From the NCBI GenBank assembly GCA_017937135.1, contig JAGBEE010000023.1, positions 1 to 64,000 of the forward strand: a stretch of DNA of 64,000 nt, in the 5' to 3' direction. The notes under the pieces were generated by a model that did not search any database, had not been told where the DNA came from, and saw only the letters and a program-made list of their open reading frames with translations. A program made the translations under genes and the position numbers. The stretch is from Clostridia bacterium (GTDB lineage: Bacteria; Bacillota; Clostridia; Oscillospirales; CAG-272). This document shows positions 25,706 through 34,722 of this stretch, one piece after another (position 1 is the first letter of the stretch; each line of letters begins with the position of its first letter).

Positions 25706-25770
25706 GGCTGAGCCGAATGGTAAAATTGATTTTGGGCAATTGGAAATCAGCACCAAAGAGTTGTTATAGA

Positions 25771-25847
25771 CACATTTTCCCTTAGACGTGTCTGTAATTT
25801 TGTTTTTGCTCTTTGTCCTGCCCTTTTGGGTGGGCTTTTATTTTATA
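25771..25847 (+). terminator. Riboswitch expression platform (terminator)
   Basis: GACACA/TGTGTC-like stem (about 25768-25794) is followed by CCTGCCC-TTTT-GGGTGGG and a T-rich tail (25817-25847), 30 bases before the coding region. It is the likely ON/OFF element. Confidence 0.7.
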
Positions 25848-25876
25848 TTTCAAAATAAAATGAAAGGAGAAAGAAA

Positions 25877-26302
25877 ATGAAAAAGGCTTTAAGTGTTGCT
25901 TTATCTTTAATTATGGTTGTAATGTCGCTTTTCCTTATCGTTTCCTGCGATAGCAATGAAATTGAAACAGGTGAGCGTCTATATACCGAGGACACTACTC
26001 TTGGCAGTGGCAAAACTACATTTAAGTTTATAGTTGAGCATGCAAATGGTGATAAATACACCTTCACTGTAAATACTGACAAGACCATTCTTGGTGATGC
26101 CTTAGTTGAAGCTGGTCTTATAGAGGGTGAAAATGGTCCTTATGGTCTTTATGTTAAGTCAGTTAACGGAACAAGCGTTGACTATAACACAAGCGGTGGC
26201 TATTATTGGTCTCTTTATGAGGGCGAAAAGATAGCTATGACGGGTGTTGACGGAATAACTATAAACCCAAGCGTTACATATGCCTTCAAGGTAACAAAAT
26301 AA
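25877..26302 (+). CDS. DUF4430 lipoprotein, probable corrinoid-binding
   Basis: 141 residues. A signal peptide ends in a lipobox (SLFLIVSC, Cys about 25), so the protein is tethered outside the membrane. Residues 50-140 are a DUF4430 domain (DKTILGDALVEAGLIEGENG, then GGYYWSLYEGE), the fold found in the C-terminal domain of transcobalamin and intrinsic factor. Its expression is controlled by a cobalamin riboswitch. Both facts point to capture of B12 or related corrinoids at the cell surface. No BtuCD-like permease is adjacent. Binding itself is inference. Confidence 0.88.
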   Translation: MKKALSVALSLIMVVMSLFLIVSCDSNEIETGERLYTEDTTLGSGKTTFKFIVEHANGDKYTFTVNTDKTILGDALVEAGLIEGENGPYGLYVKSVNGTSVDYNTSGGYYWSLYEGEKIAMTGVDGITINPSVTYAFKVTK

Positions 26303-26315
26303 TCAAATTTGGCAT

Positions 26316-26345
26316 AAAAAAGGACTGTTTTAACAGTCCTTTTTG
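26316..26345. terminator. Bidirectional terminator
   Basis: AAAAAAGGACTGTT/AACAGTCCTTTTT between the convergent DUF4430 and purC genes. Confidence 0.9.
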
Positions 26346-26348
26346 TTT

Positions 26349-27047
26349 TTATCTATTGTTGATAAGCTTTGTAAGCTCAACAGGGTTAACGATAACGCCG
26401 TCCTTATAAACACGCATATTTCCAGATGCGATTTCGTCAATAAGAACTACCTCACCATTATTGTAGCCGAACTCGAACTTGATGTCCCAAAGGTCAAGGC
26501 CGATGGTCTTTAAGTCGTCTGCTACTATCTTTGTGATTCTAAGTGTTTGGTCCTTAAGGCTCTCAAACATTTCCTTAGTCATAACCTTAAGAGCAACAAG
26601 TCCCTCTCCTGTTACGAGTGGATCGCCCTTTGCATCATTTTTGAATGTACATTCAACATATCCACCCTCAAGTGGTGTGCCATCCTTTATGTACTCGCCA
26701 TATCTACGAATGAAGCTACCTGTTGCAACAAGACGGCAGATAACCTCAAGTCCGCCACCGCCAAGCTCCTTGCCGAAGCACTCTGCTGGGAGAACCTCCA
26801 TTGTAGCATTTTCAATATCAGCAGAAACATAGTGTGTCTTAATGCCTGCCTTCTTGAGCATTTCAAAGTAATATACAGATGTTTGAAGATTTGCCTTACC
26901 AATACCGTCGATTGTAAGACCTACTGTGTTTTCACCTGGATCGAAAACGCCATCCTTACCTGTACAGTCATCCTTGAATTTTAGTAATACATTACCATTG
27001 TCAAGAGCGTAAACGTCCTTTGTTTTTCCTACATAAGTTCTTTTCAT
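26349..27047 (-). CDS. purC: SAICAR synthetase
   Basis: 232 residues from the ATG at 27047 with AAAGGAG. It catalyses ATP-dependent joining of aspartate to CAIR in purine synthesis. Motifs: GKTKDVYAL at the N-terminus, [17 protein letters not shown], and [21 protein letters not shown] near the C-terminus. Normal length. It is not in a pur operon; purA lies 4 kb away on the other strand. Confidence 0.96.
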   Translation of the reverse strand: MKRTYVGKTKDVYALDNGNVLLKFKDDCTGKDGVFDPGENTVGLTIDGIGKANLQTSVYYFEMLKKAGIKTHYVSADIENATMEVLPAECFGKELGGGGLEVICRLVATGSFIRRYGEYIKDGTPLEGGYVECTFKNDAKGDPLVTGEGLVALKVMTKEMFESLKDQTLRITKIVADDLKTIGLDLWDIKFEFGYNNGEVVLIDEIASGNMRVYKDGVIVNPVELTKLINNR

Positions 27048-27227
27048 AATTTTTAACTCCTTTAAGGTGTTAAGAGTGCAATGGTGAAAGCCAAACATCT
27101 CTTACAGAAATATTATAATTGGTAGTTGATAATTTTTCAATAGTTTTTGTCAAAAAAATGATGTTTTTATAGAAAAATTTCATTTATGTGATTTTTACTT
27201 TTTTGTGCAAGATATACATTTTTATTT

Positions 27228-27256
27228 AAAAAGGAGCTGTTTGCCAGCCCCTTTTG
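27228..27256 (-). terminator. Terminator of the acyl-CoA ligase gene
   Basis: AAAAGGAGCTG/CAGCCCCTTTT stem (one mismatch), T-run on the minus strand. Confidence 0.7.
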
Positions 27257-27260
27257 TGTT

Positions 27261-28979
27261 TTATTTAACCAAAAATCTCTTGATTTTTCTTGCAGCTGTC
27301 TTTTCAAATGGCTCTTTTCTTAATTCAACTAAATCAATGTGCTTATAAACAACAAGATTTTTGTTGATTTTTGTAATCTCGCTATTTATTGCCTCGTAGA
27401 TTACCTCATCATCATTGAAGCCTGCAGCCTCGCATTCCTCCATGTTAGGAACAACGATAGCGACGATTTTAACCTCGTCCTTCTCCTTGTCCTCACGTCC
27501 TACTACTACAACCTCACTAACGTATGGTATCTCGTTAATATACTCCTCGATTTCCTCTGGGAATACGTTTTTACCATTGGATGCAATAATAATGTTTTTC
27601 TTTCTACCTGTGATGTAGATATAGTTTTTCTTATCAATATATCCATAGTCGCCTGTTCTGAACCAGCCATCCTCGCTAAGAACCTCAGCTGTTAGCTCTG
27701 GTGCATTATAGTAGCCAAGCATTACGTTTTGTCCCCTAACAACTATTTCACCATAGTTATCCTCGGGCTTTTCCTTGTCGATGCGAATTTCAAGTCCCGG
27801 CATAAGCTTACCACAGGATGTTGGGTTATATACATCAAGCGGAACAACGGAGATAAGTGGTGCACACTCTGTAATTCCATAGCCCTGTGAAACCTGAATA
27901 CCAAGTGAACGGAAGAAATCTACGATTTCTGGATTTAAGGCTGCTCCACCAACTATTAAGTATTTGATGCAACCACCAAATGCCTCTAATACTCTTGCAA
28001 AAAGCTTCTTTTTAAGGAAAGGAAGAATCTTTACTACCTTTCTACCGAAATTAAACTTACCCTCCATACCCATTTTCTTTACGTTTTTCAAAATGGTTTT
28101 ATGGAATGTTTGAACAAACAATGGAACAAGCACCATAACAGTTGGCTTAAATTGCTTTAGGTTCTTTGAAACATATTTTATACCATCGCTTATGCACATT
28201 TCAGCACCATAAATCATTGGTGCTAAAATACCTGCGCTCATTTCATATGTGTGGTGAATAGGAAGAACACATAAAAGTCTATCCTCGGTGCAAATAGGAG
28301 TGAGCACGGGGTGAATATCCTTCATTACTGCACAAATATTTCTTTGGTTGAGCATTACTCCCTTACTTGTACCTGTTGTACCAGAGGTAAAGAGGAGTAT
28401 TGACAATTTTTCTGAATCCTGATTATGGAAATCAAATGTGTCCTTTTCTGTATTATAAAGCTCCTTACCAAGTGACAAAATATTATTGAAGCCTGTATAT
28501 TTTTCATCGGGATTATATGCTTCCTCTGGGTCAAGAGTGAAGGTTACCTTGTCCATTTTTACAAATTTCTCAACCTTTTCAAGCTCATTTCCACGCTCGC
28601 TAAATAGCTTTTCAAATGTTTTTGAATATACAACGATTTTTGCATCGGAAAGCTTTATGAAGTTAAGAATTTCATCCTCTAAGCATCCAGGGTCAAGTGG
28701 TATTATTACTCCACCTGCTGAAACAACGCCTAAATACGTAGCTATCCATTGAACGCTTGTCTCGCCCATTACGACAACCTTTTGGTCCTTTATATTAAGC
28801 TTATTAAATGCAAGGGTCATTTTTTGCATAAGCTCAAAAAATTCCTTATAAAGAACGCCAACCTCGTTTTCGCCCTCTCTATTAAATCTAAATACGCTAT
28901 GCTCTCCAAAAAGCTTTGCTGCTCTTTCTATATGCTCATATAATGATTTTACCTCATAGCTTGGTAAATTTTTACTCAT
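27261..28979 (-). CDS. AMP-dependent acyl-CoA synthetase (long-chain fatty acid-CoA ligase-like)
   Basis: 572 residues from the ATG at 28979, overlapping the end of the MarR gene. ANL-superfamily motifs are all present: P-loop LLFTSGTTGTSKGVMLNQRN, GYGITECAPL, WFRTGDYGYID and RKKNIIIASNGKNVFPEEIE with the final catalytic lysine near FEKTAARKIKRF. It activates a fatty or other carboxylic acid as AMP-ester then CoA-ester. Co-transcription with MarR suggests control by lipid or aromatic acids. Confidence 0.92.
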   Translation of the reverse strand: MSKNLPSYEVKSLYEHIERAAKLFGEHSVFRFNREGENEVGVLYKEFFELMQKMTLAFNKLNIKDQKVVVMGETSVQWIATYLGVVSAGGVIIPLDPGCLEDEILNFIKLSDAKIVVYSKTFEKLFSERGNELEKVEKFVKMDKVTFTLDPEEAYNPDEKYTGFNNILSLGKELYNTEKDTFDFHNQDSEKLSILLFTSGTTGTSKGVMLNQRNICAVMKDIHPVLTPICTEDRLLCVLPIHHTYEMSAGILAPMIYGAEMCISDGIKYVSKNLKQFKPTVMVLVPLFVQTFHKTILKNVKKMGMEGKFNFGRKVVKILPFLKKKLFARVLEAFGGCIKYLIVGGAALNPEIVDFFRSLGIQVSQGYGITECAPLISVVPLDVYNPTSCGKLMPGLEIRIDKEKPEDNYGEIVVRGQNVMLGYYNAPELTAEVLSEDGWFRTGDYGYIDKKNYIYITGRKKNIIIASNGKNVFPEEIEEYINEIPYVSEVVVVGREDKEKDEVKIVAIVVPNMEECEAAGFNDDEVIYEAINSEITKINKNLVVYKHIDLVELRKEPFEKTAARKIKRFLVK

Positions 28980-28981
28980 AA

Positions 28982-29437
28982 TCAATTACTCTCTTTCTTA
29001 TTAACTAAATCCGAAACACCCTTATCAAGACCTGATAGAACATCGTAGAAAATTTCGAGCTTCTTTGTCGAAACAAAGGAATCAACGTGGTCTATACGAT
29101 CCTTTACTATTTGTATCATTATTTTATTTATTCCCTCACCTGCTTCAGTTAAAACAAATTTTGTTTTATACGTGCCTGTGGGATTATCCTCTTGCTTTAT
29201 GTAATTCTTTTCAACAAGCTCTCTTGTAATACGCGAAATAAATGCCTTATCAACTCCACATATTTCAGCAAGGGCTGTTGACGAAAGTCCACCATCGCTC
29301 TTTGCAAGCTGCATAATACACATAACATGCGAGCTACGCAAGCCATATGGTGCCATTTCTGTATCTGCTATTCTTTTAATATTTTTTGATATTCTTTCAA
29401 TCAAAAGCACAAACGATGTAAATCTTTCTCTACTCAT
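28982..29437 (-). CDS. MarR family transcriptional regulator
   Basis: 151 residues, GGAGGAG before the ATG. Winged helix with SSTALAEICGVDKAFISRITRE recognition segment and the wing around GTYKTKFVLTEAGE. The ligase gene overlaps its stop, forming a two-gene operon. A perfect palindrome GTTGACTGCTCAAC lies between the promoter and the start, a natural site for autorepression. Confidence 0.93.
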   Translation of the reverse strand: MSRERFTSFVLLIERISKNIKRIADTEMAPYGLRSSHVMCIMQLAKSDGGLSSTALAEICGVDKAFISRITRELVEKNYIKQEDNPTGTYKTKFVLTEAGEGINKIMIQIVKDRIDHVDSFVSTKKLEIFYDVLSGLDKGVSDLVNKKESN

Positions 29438-29452
29438 ATCTCCTCCTTACAA

Positions 29453-29501
29453 GTTGACTGCTCAACATTTTGATTATACACCATTTGTATAAATTTGTCA
29501 A
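29453..29501 (-). promoter_or_regulatory. MarR operon promoter and operator
   Basis: Minus strand TTGACA (29496-29501), 17 bp, TATAAT (29473-29478). The palindrome GTTGACTGCTCAAC (29453-29466) lies over the transcription start and suits a MarR dimer. Confidence 0.8.
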
Positions 29502-29510
29502 GTATTTTAA

Positions 29511-29526
29511 TTTAAGCGCTTTTAAA
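29511..29526 (+). promoter_or_regulatory. cre-like palindrome before fucO
   Basis: TTTAAGCGCTTTTAAA resembles the catabolite-responsive element core of CcpA (central GCGC flanked by A/T). It lies about 34 bases upstream of the fucO -35. Confidence 0.45.
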
Positions 29527-29559
29527 AAGCCTTAAAAAGCATTTTTTTATTATAAATGG

Positions 29560-29589
29560 TTGAAATTACATATTCATTTGTGTTATACT
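29560..29589 (+). promoter_or_regulatory. fucO promoter
   Basis: TTGAAA, 18 bp, TATACT, 40 bases before the ATG. Confidence 0.65.
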
Positions 29590-29629
29590 ATACTTACAAA
29601 TATATTTTTTATAAAAGGAGATTTTCCCT

Positions 29630-30778
29630 ATGGCAAACAGATTTATTTTGAATGAAACCTCTTACTTTGGCGCAGGCTCCAGAGAGGTTATCGCTGGCGA
29701 AATCGCAAAAAGAGGCTATAATAAGGCTTTTATTGTAGCTGACAAGGACCTTATCAAATTTGGTATCGTTGAGCTTGTTACTAACGCTCTTAACGGTTTT
29801 CCTTATGAAATCTTCTCCGATTTCAAGGCTAACCCAACTGTAACTAACGTTAAAGCAGGCGTTGAGGCTTACAAGGCTTCAGGCGCTGATTTCATCATCG
29901 CTATCGGTGGTGGCTCTGCTATCGACACATCAAAGGCTATCGCTATCATTATAAACAACCCTGAGTTCTCTGATGTTGTTTCACTTGAGGGCGTTGCTGA
30001 TACAAAGAATAAGTGCGTTGATATTATCGCGCTTCCTACAACAGCTGGAACTGCTGCTGAGGTTACAATCAACTATGTAATTACAGACGAGGAATCCGGC
30101 AGAAAGATGGTTTGCGTTGACCCTAACGACATTCCTGTTCTTGCTATCGTTGATGCTGAGCTTATGTCAACAATGCCAGCCTCATTAACTGCTGCTACTG
30201 GTATGGATGCTCTTACACACGCAATTGAGGGCTACATTACAAAGGGTGCTTGGGAGCTTTCCAATATTTTGGAAATCAATGCTATCAAGATTATTTCTGA
30301 CAATCTAAGAAAGGCTACCTTTGATGGCTCTAATAAGAGAGCAAGAGAGCAAATGGCTCTTGGTCAATACGTTGCAGGTATGGCATTCTCTAACGTTGGT
30401 CTTGGATGTGTTCACTCAATGGCTCACCCACTTGGCGCAAGATTTGACATCCCTCACGGTGTTGCAAATGCGCTCTTGCTTCCTATCGTAATGGAATACA
30501 ATATGCCTGCTTGTGAGGCTAAATATTGCAGAATTGCAACTGCTATGGGCGTTGACGTTTCTAATATGTCTGTTTCCGAGGGCGCTAAGGCTGCTGTTGA
30601 GGCTGTTAAGCAGCTTTCTATCGACCTTAAGATTCCTCAAACTCTTCGCGAAATCAACATCCCTGAGGAAGCTCTTGAGCAGCTTGCAAACGACGCATTC
30701 AATGATGTTTGCACAGGTGGTAACCCAAGAGAAATTACTGAGGCTGATATTCTTGAGCTTTACAAGAAAGCATATTAA
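29630..30778 (+). CDS. fucO: Iron-containing alcohol dehydrogenase, lactaldehyde reductase type
   Basis: 382 residues. It is the FucO-like group of iron dehydrogenases: GGGSAIDTSKA for NAD binding, ALPTTAGTAAEVT, the long metal-binding block CVHSMAHPLGARFDIPHGVA with its iron histidines and the preceding GMDALTHAIEGY. It reduces lactaldehyde to 1,2-propanediol in fucose and rhamnose fermentation. The next gene, 20 bases away, encodes the aldolase producing lactaldehyde, which supports the call. Confidence 0.95.
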   Translation: MANRFILNETSYFGAGSREVIAGEIAKRGYNKAFIVADKDLIKFGIVELVTNALNGFPYEIFSDFKANPTVTNVKAGVEAYKASGADFIIAIGGGSAIDTSKAIAIIINNPEFSDVVSLEGVADTKNKCVDIIALPTTAGTAAEVTINYVITDEESGRKMVCVDPNDIPVLAIVDAELMSTMPASLTAATGMDALTHAIEGYITKGAWELSNILEINAIKIISDNLRKATFDGSNKRAREQMALGQYVAGMAFSNVGLGCVHSMAHPLGARFDIPHGVANALLLPIVMEYNMPACEAKYCRIATAMGVDVSNMSVSEGAKAAVEAVKQLSIDLKIPQTLREINIPEEALEQLANDAFNDVCTGGNPREITEADILELYKKAY

Positions 30779-30798
30779 TTTAGGTGAGGCAATTTAAG

Positions 30799-31614
30799 AT
30801 GGCTAATATACTCGAAGCAAAATTTTTAAAAGAATACTGCGCTACTGCTGCAAACATGTACCGTCTTGGTTGGGACGAGCGTAACGGTGGTAACATCTCA
30901 TATCTTCTTACAGAGGAAGAGGTTAAAGAGGTTCTTGACGTAAATAACGTATTAAGACTTATCCCTCTCGGCTTTGATGCTAAGGAGCTTAGTGGCAGAT
31001 ACTTCCTCGTTAGTGGAACAGGCAAATACTTCAAGAACTTTGTTGGCGACCCTGAAAACAACGTTGGTGTTTTCAGAATCTCAGCTGATGGACAAAATGC
31101 AGAGCTCCTTTGGGGCTACAAGGACGGTGGCAGATTTACAAGCGAGCTCCCTGCTCACCTTATGAGCCACATTGCAAGACTTAAGGCTGACCCACAAAAC
31201 CGTGTTGTTATGCACACTCACCCAACAAATCTTCTCGCTATGACATATGTTCACGAGCTTGATACAAATAAGTTCACTCACACTCTTTGGGAAATGAATA
31301 CTGAATGTATCGTTGTATTCCCTGATGGTGTTGAGGTTCTTCCTTGGATGCTCTGTGGTACAAACGAAATTGGTGAGGCTACTGCTGAAAAAATTGGTAG
31401 CTGCCGTACAGTAATTTGGTCTATGCACGGTATTTACTGCGCTGGTAAGGACCTTGACGAGACATTTGGTCTTGTTGAAACTGTTGAAAAGGCTGCACAG
31501 GTATATATGATGGCTTCAAGTGTTGGTATTAAGAATCGCATTACTGAGGACCAGCTAAAGCAGCTTGCTAAGAGATTTAACCTTACATACAGAAAAGGTA
31601 TTATCGCTGAATAA
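30799..31614 (+). CDS. rhaD: Rhamnulose-1-phosphate aldolase
   Basis: 271 residues from the ATG at 30799. A class II aldolase fold with zinc ligands in VMHTHPTNLLA and VIWSMHGIYCAG, the NGGNIS phosphate segment and SELPAHLMSH with the catalytic acid. It cleaves rhamnulose-1-phosphate to DHAP and L-lactaldehyde. It is coupled to fucO, but isomerase and kinase genes for rhamnose are not in this window. Lactaldehyde then goes to propanediol; B12-dependent propanediol use is a possible link to the cobalamin-regulated lipoprotein nearby. Confidence 0.94.
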   Translation: MANILEAKFLKEYCATAANMYRLGWDERNGGNISYLLTEEEVKEVLDVNNVLRLIPLGFDAKELSGRYFLVSGTGKYFKNFVGDPENNVGVFRISADGQNAELLWGYKDGGRFTSELPAHLMSHIARLKADPQNRVVMHTHPTNLLAMTYVHELDTNKFTHTLWEMNTECIVVFPDGVEVLPWMLCGTNEIGEATAEKIGSCRTVIWSMHGIYCAGKDLDETFGLVETVEKAAQVYMMASSVGIKNRITEDQLKQLAKRFNLTYRKGIIAE

Positions 31615-31619
31615 TCATA

Positions 31620-31653
31620 AAAATACTGTCGTTTTACGCGACAGTATTTTTTT
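31620..31653 (+). terminator. Terminator of fucO-rhaD
   Basis: AAATACTGTCG/CGACAGTATTTTTTT stem. Confidence 0.9.
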
Positions 31654-31664
31654 ATTATATTATA

Positions 31665-31693
31665 TTGAAATCATATATAAAATTTGATATAAT
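31665..31693 (+). promoter_or_regulatory. Promoter of the 31.7-36.3 kb operon
   Basis: TTGAAA, 17 bp, TATAAT, 32 bases before the ATG at 31726. Confidence 0.75.
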
Positions 31694-31725
31694 AAAATGT
31701 AAGGTATCTTTTGGGAGGTGCTTTT

Positions 31726-32409
31726 ATGAGTATTATTTTCGATGAAATAGTAGCTCTTTGCGATAACCAATACAAGGAATTTTCTAAAAAGCTTATCCCA
31801 GGCTGTGATAACATTTTAGGGCTACGCGCTCCATTTGCCAGAGCTATTGCAAAAAAATATGCGAATACTCCTACTGGTAGTAAGTTTTTAAGCGCTCTTC
31901 CCCACAAATATCACGATGAAAACATCGTACACGCATATATGCTTGGTATGCAAAAGGATGATACTGAAAAAAGCAAGAAAATGATTATTGACTTTTTACC
32001 TTACGTTACCAACTGGGCAGTATGTGACTCGCTTTGTATGTCATTAAAGAGATTTTTCAAAAAGCCCGAATTAGTATATGATTTTGTGCTTGAGTGCTTG
32101 AAAAGTGATAAGACTTATACTGTGCGCTTTGGTCTGGTTTCCTTACTTGATTATTATGTTGATAATAAGCATATTGATGATTTAATAAGAATATCAACTA
32201 ATATAAAAAGCGAGGAATACTATATAAATATGGCTCTTGCGTGGCTACTTAGCGTTATGCTTGTTAAAGAGTATGAAAATACTGTTGTTATTTTTGAAAA
32301 GAGACTGCTTCCAAAATGGGTGCATAACAAGGCGATACAAAAGGCTAAGGAAAGCTATCGCATAAGTAAAGAGAAAAAGGAGTATCTTTGTGAATTACGC
32401 TACAATTAA
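31726..32409 (+). CDS. DNA alkylation repair protein (AlkD-like)
   Basis: 227 residues from the ATG with GGGAGG. An all-helical HEAT-like protein of the alkylation repair family: GLRAPFARAIAKKY, YVTNWAVCDSLC (contains the conserved Trp-Asp pair) and MALAWLLSVML. AlkD-type enzymes excise N3/N7-alkylated bases without base flipping. It heads a long forward operon, and its end overlaps nrdG by 20 bases. Confidence 0.88.
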   Translation: MSIIFDEIVALCDNQYKEFSKKLIPGCDNILGLRAPFARAIAKKYANTPTGSKFLSALPHKYHDENIVHAYMLGMQKDDTEKSKKMIIDFLPYVTNWAVCDSLCMSLKRFFKKPELVYDFVLECLKSDKTYTVRFGLVSLLDYYVDNKHIDDLIRISTNIKSEEYYINMALAWLLSVMLVKEYENTVVIFEKRLLPKWVHNKAIQKAKESYRISKEKKEYLCELRYN

Positions 32410-32908
32410 ATACAATGATGTGGCAAATGGCCCTGGGGTGCGCACTTCTCTTTTCGTTAGTGGCTGTACGCACAGGTGCAAGGGCTGCTTCAACGAGGTT
32501 GCGTGGGACTTTGACTACGGTGAAAAATACACAAAAGAGGTTGAGGACCAAATCATTGAATCGCTAAAGCCATCATATATAAAGGGGCTTACACTTCTTG
32601 GTGGAGAGCCATTTGAACCACAAAATCAAGAGGCGCTTGTAGCCTTGACAAGCAGAATAAGAAAAGAGCTACCAACGAAAACTATATGGTGCTTTTCAGG
32701 CTATACAATTGAAAATATGCTAAGTGGCAAGCTTTCAAAAATAAAAAGCACAGCTTCTCTGCTTAATAACATTGACATTTTAGTTGACGGTCCGTTTGTC
32801 GAGAGCGAAAAAAGCCTTATGCTAAAATTCAGGGGCTCTAAAAATCAACGCATTATTGAGGTTAAGAAAACCTTAGAAAAAAATGAAATAATACTTTGGG
32901 AAGAATAA
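32390..32908 (+). CDS. nrdG: Anaerobic ribonucleotide reductase activating protein
   Basis: 172 residues, GTG start at 32390 with AGGAG 9 bases upstream, overlapping the previous gene. A radical SAM enzyme: Cys cluster SGCTHRCKGCFN binds the [4Fe-4S], followed by GLTLLGGEPFEPQN. It generates the glycyl radical in NrdD. nrdD is not in this window. The neighbour dut also serves dNTP supply. Confidence 0.93.
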   Translation: MNYATIKYNDVANGPGVRTSLFVSGCTHRCKGCFNEVAWDFDYGEKYTKEVEDQIIESLKPSYIKGLTLLGGEPFEPQNQEALVALTSRIRKELPTKTIWCFSGYTIENMLSGKLSKIKSTASLLNNIDILVDGPFVESEKSLMLKFRGSKNQRIIEVKKTLEKNEIILWEE

Positions 32909-32927
32909 AATAAAAGAGGAATATAAA

Positions 32928-33365
32928 ATGAAGGTTTTAATTAAGAAATTAAATGATAATGCTGTTATACCAACATATGGCTCACCATATGCTGCAGGTG
33001 CTGACCTTTATGCGTGCATTGAAAATGACGAGGTAATAAGGCCTGGCGAAACAAAGCTAATCAAAACAGGACTTGCTATGGAAATCCCTGTTGGCTATGC
33101 TGCTTTTATCTATGCAAGAAGCGGACTTGCCTCTAAAAGAGGACTTGCCCCTGCAAACAAGGTTGGAGTTGTTGACTGTGACTATCGTGGCGAGGTTATG
33201 GTTGCGCTACATAACCACTCCTGTACAGAACAGACGGTAGCAAAGGGCGAAAGAATTGCACAAATGGTAATTGCTCCTTATATAAGCGCAGATTTTATTG
33301 AGACTGACACTCTTTCCGACACCGTGCGTGCAGATGGTGGCTTTGGCTCTACGGGAACAAAATAA
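32928..33365 (+). CDS. dut: dUTP diphosphatase
   Basis: 145 residues with AGAGGA upstream. All five dUTPase motifs of the trimeric type are seen: AGADLYA, YARSGLASKRGL, GVVDCDYRGEV, GERIAQMV and DGGFGSTG. It removes dUTP and supplies dUMP for thymidylate. Confidence 0.97.
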   Translation: MKVLIKKLNDNAVIPTYGSPYAAGADLYACIENDEVIRPGETKLIKTGLAMEIPVGYAAFIYARSGLASKRGLAPANKVGVVDCDYRGEVMVALHNHSCTEQTVAKGERIAQMVIAPYISADFIETDTLSDTVRADGGFGSTGTK

Positions 33366-34006
33366 TGAATTTTTTAGATAAATCAAAGGGATATATATTC
33401 TTTATACGTCACGGACAGACAGAATGGAATGTATTGAAAAAGCTACAGGGACGTGACGAAATACCGCTTAACGAGGTGGGAATATCGCAGGCTGAGGATG
33501 CTTGTCTTGGTATAAAAAATGCTTGCTTAAAAACAGGTATTAAATTCGACAAGGTAATATCAAGTCCCTTAAGTCGTGCAAGCGTTACAGGAAAAATGAT
33601 AGCCGAGGCTGTTTTGTGTGATAGCTTTTTTACCGATGAAAGAATAATCGAGAGAGATTTTGGAGTTCTATCGGGTAGCCCATATGGCCCCCAAAGCAGT
33701 GCTATTGTCGAGGACGTGCCCGAAATACAGGGACTTGAGCCTATGAACGAGGTTATAAATCGGCTTAACAGCTTTATAAAGGATAATGTTTCAATGGGGG
33801 AATGCGTTATAGTTGTAACGCATGGCTCTGTTACAAAAATTTTTGCAAAAAATGCAAAGCATTCGCCAAGTGTGACTAATTTTAATGAGCTTTTAAGCAA
33901 TTGCCATATGGTAATTTATTCATTTGACGGAAACGAGGTTTTGCTTGAGGGATATAATATTTCCCCTGACAAATTATCAGAATTTATACTTAAAAATATG
34001 GAGTAA
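33365..34006 (+). CDS. Histidine phosphatase family protein
   Basis: 213 residues, start overlapping the dut stop (TAATG). The catalytic motif FIRHGQTEWNVLKKLQGRDE is typical of the phosphoglycerate-mutase-like phosphatases, with SSPLSRA and VTHGSVTKIF (second catalytic His) following. It probably dephosphorylates a small metabolite or nucleotide; a house-cleaning role fits the operon. Confidence 0.9.
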   Translation: MNFLDKSKGYIFFIRHGQTEWNVLKKLQGRDEIPLNEVGISQAEDACLGIKNACLKTGIKFDKVISSPLSRASVTGKMIAEAVLCDSFFTDERIIERDFGVLSGSPYGPQSSAIVEDVPEIQGLEPMNEVINRLNSFIKDNVSMGECVIVVTHGSVTKIFAKNAKHSPSVTNFNELLSNCHMVIYSFDGNEVLLEGYNISPDKLSEFILKNME

Positions 34007-34008
34007 TA

Positions 34009-34722
34009 ATGAAAAAGATAACTTCCCTTCTACTACTATGTATTGTCCTATCACTTACGCTTATATCGTTGGTTAGCTGTGGTGAGCCATCGGTTGATAA
34101 GGACTATATTTACGACGGAAAATCTCTTATTGGAAAATGGCGCGAGGAGGAATACGACCCAGCTTTTTATCAAACATATGAGTTTACAAATGACGGCAAG
34201 GTAATTTGTAAAACGCACAAGTATGGTATTGATTTACAGTCCCTTGGCGGCACTTATAAAATAGAGGATAACAACAAGCTAATAATTTCTTATAGTGACG
34301 GTATAACTGACACTAACCCATTCTCTATTGACAGAGGTGGCAAGCTAACTATGCAAATTCTTTCAAGCGAGGATTTTGGCTATATGTGCCTTGTGCCCTA
34401 CGACCTTGAATATAATTTATTAAATGATGATATTGTCGGCTCTTGGGCATCAGTAGATAACGAGAGTGAGATATTTACATTTAATAAGGACTACACGGGC
34501 TCTATTAAGGGTGGTAAGGAGGAATACTTCTTCACATATTCTCTTAATGGAAATGAGCTTTGTATGTGTGTAGAGTTTGTGCCAGGCTTCAAGGATGAGA
34601 AAACAAGCTTTATGCTTATGGAATATACTGCACACAGTGGCAAGCTTGTACTGTTCTCCGAGGTCGAGGACAAAAACGGTAATGTAGAAGAAAAGAAAAT
34701 AGAGTTTGAGAGGGTTAAATAA
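34009..34722 (+). CDS. Lipoprotein with two lipocalin-like repeats, unknown
   Basis: 237 residues. Signal peptide with lipobox LISLVSC. Two similar modules follow, SLIGKWREEE... and DIVGSWASVD..., each opening with the Gly-x-Trp of lipocalin-like beta barrels (residues about 38-125 and 140-235). Probably a surface lipoprotein of unknown ligand. It is set between cytoplasmic phosphatase genes with 2-base and zero-base gaps, so it is translationally coupled. Confidence 0.75.
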   Translation: MKKITSLLLLCIVLSLTLISLVSCGEPSVDKDYIYDGKSLIGKWREEEYDPAFYQTYEFTNDGKVICKTHKYGIDLQSLGGTYKIEDNNKLIISYSDGITDTNPFSIDRGGKLTMQILSSEDFGYMCLVPYDLEYNLLNDDIVGSWASVDNESEIFTFNKDYTGSIKGGKEEYFFTYSLNGNELCMCVEFVPGFKDEKTSFMLMEYTAHSGKLVLFSEVEDKNGNVEEKKIEFERVK

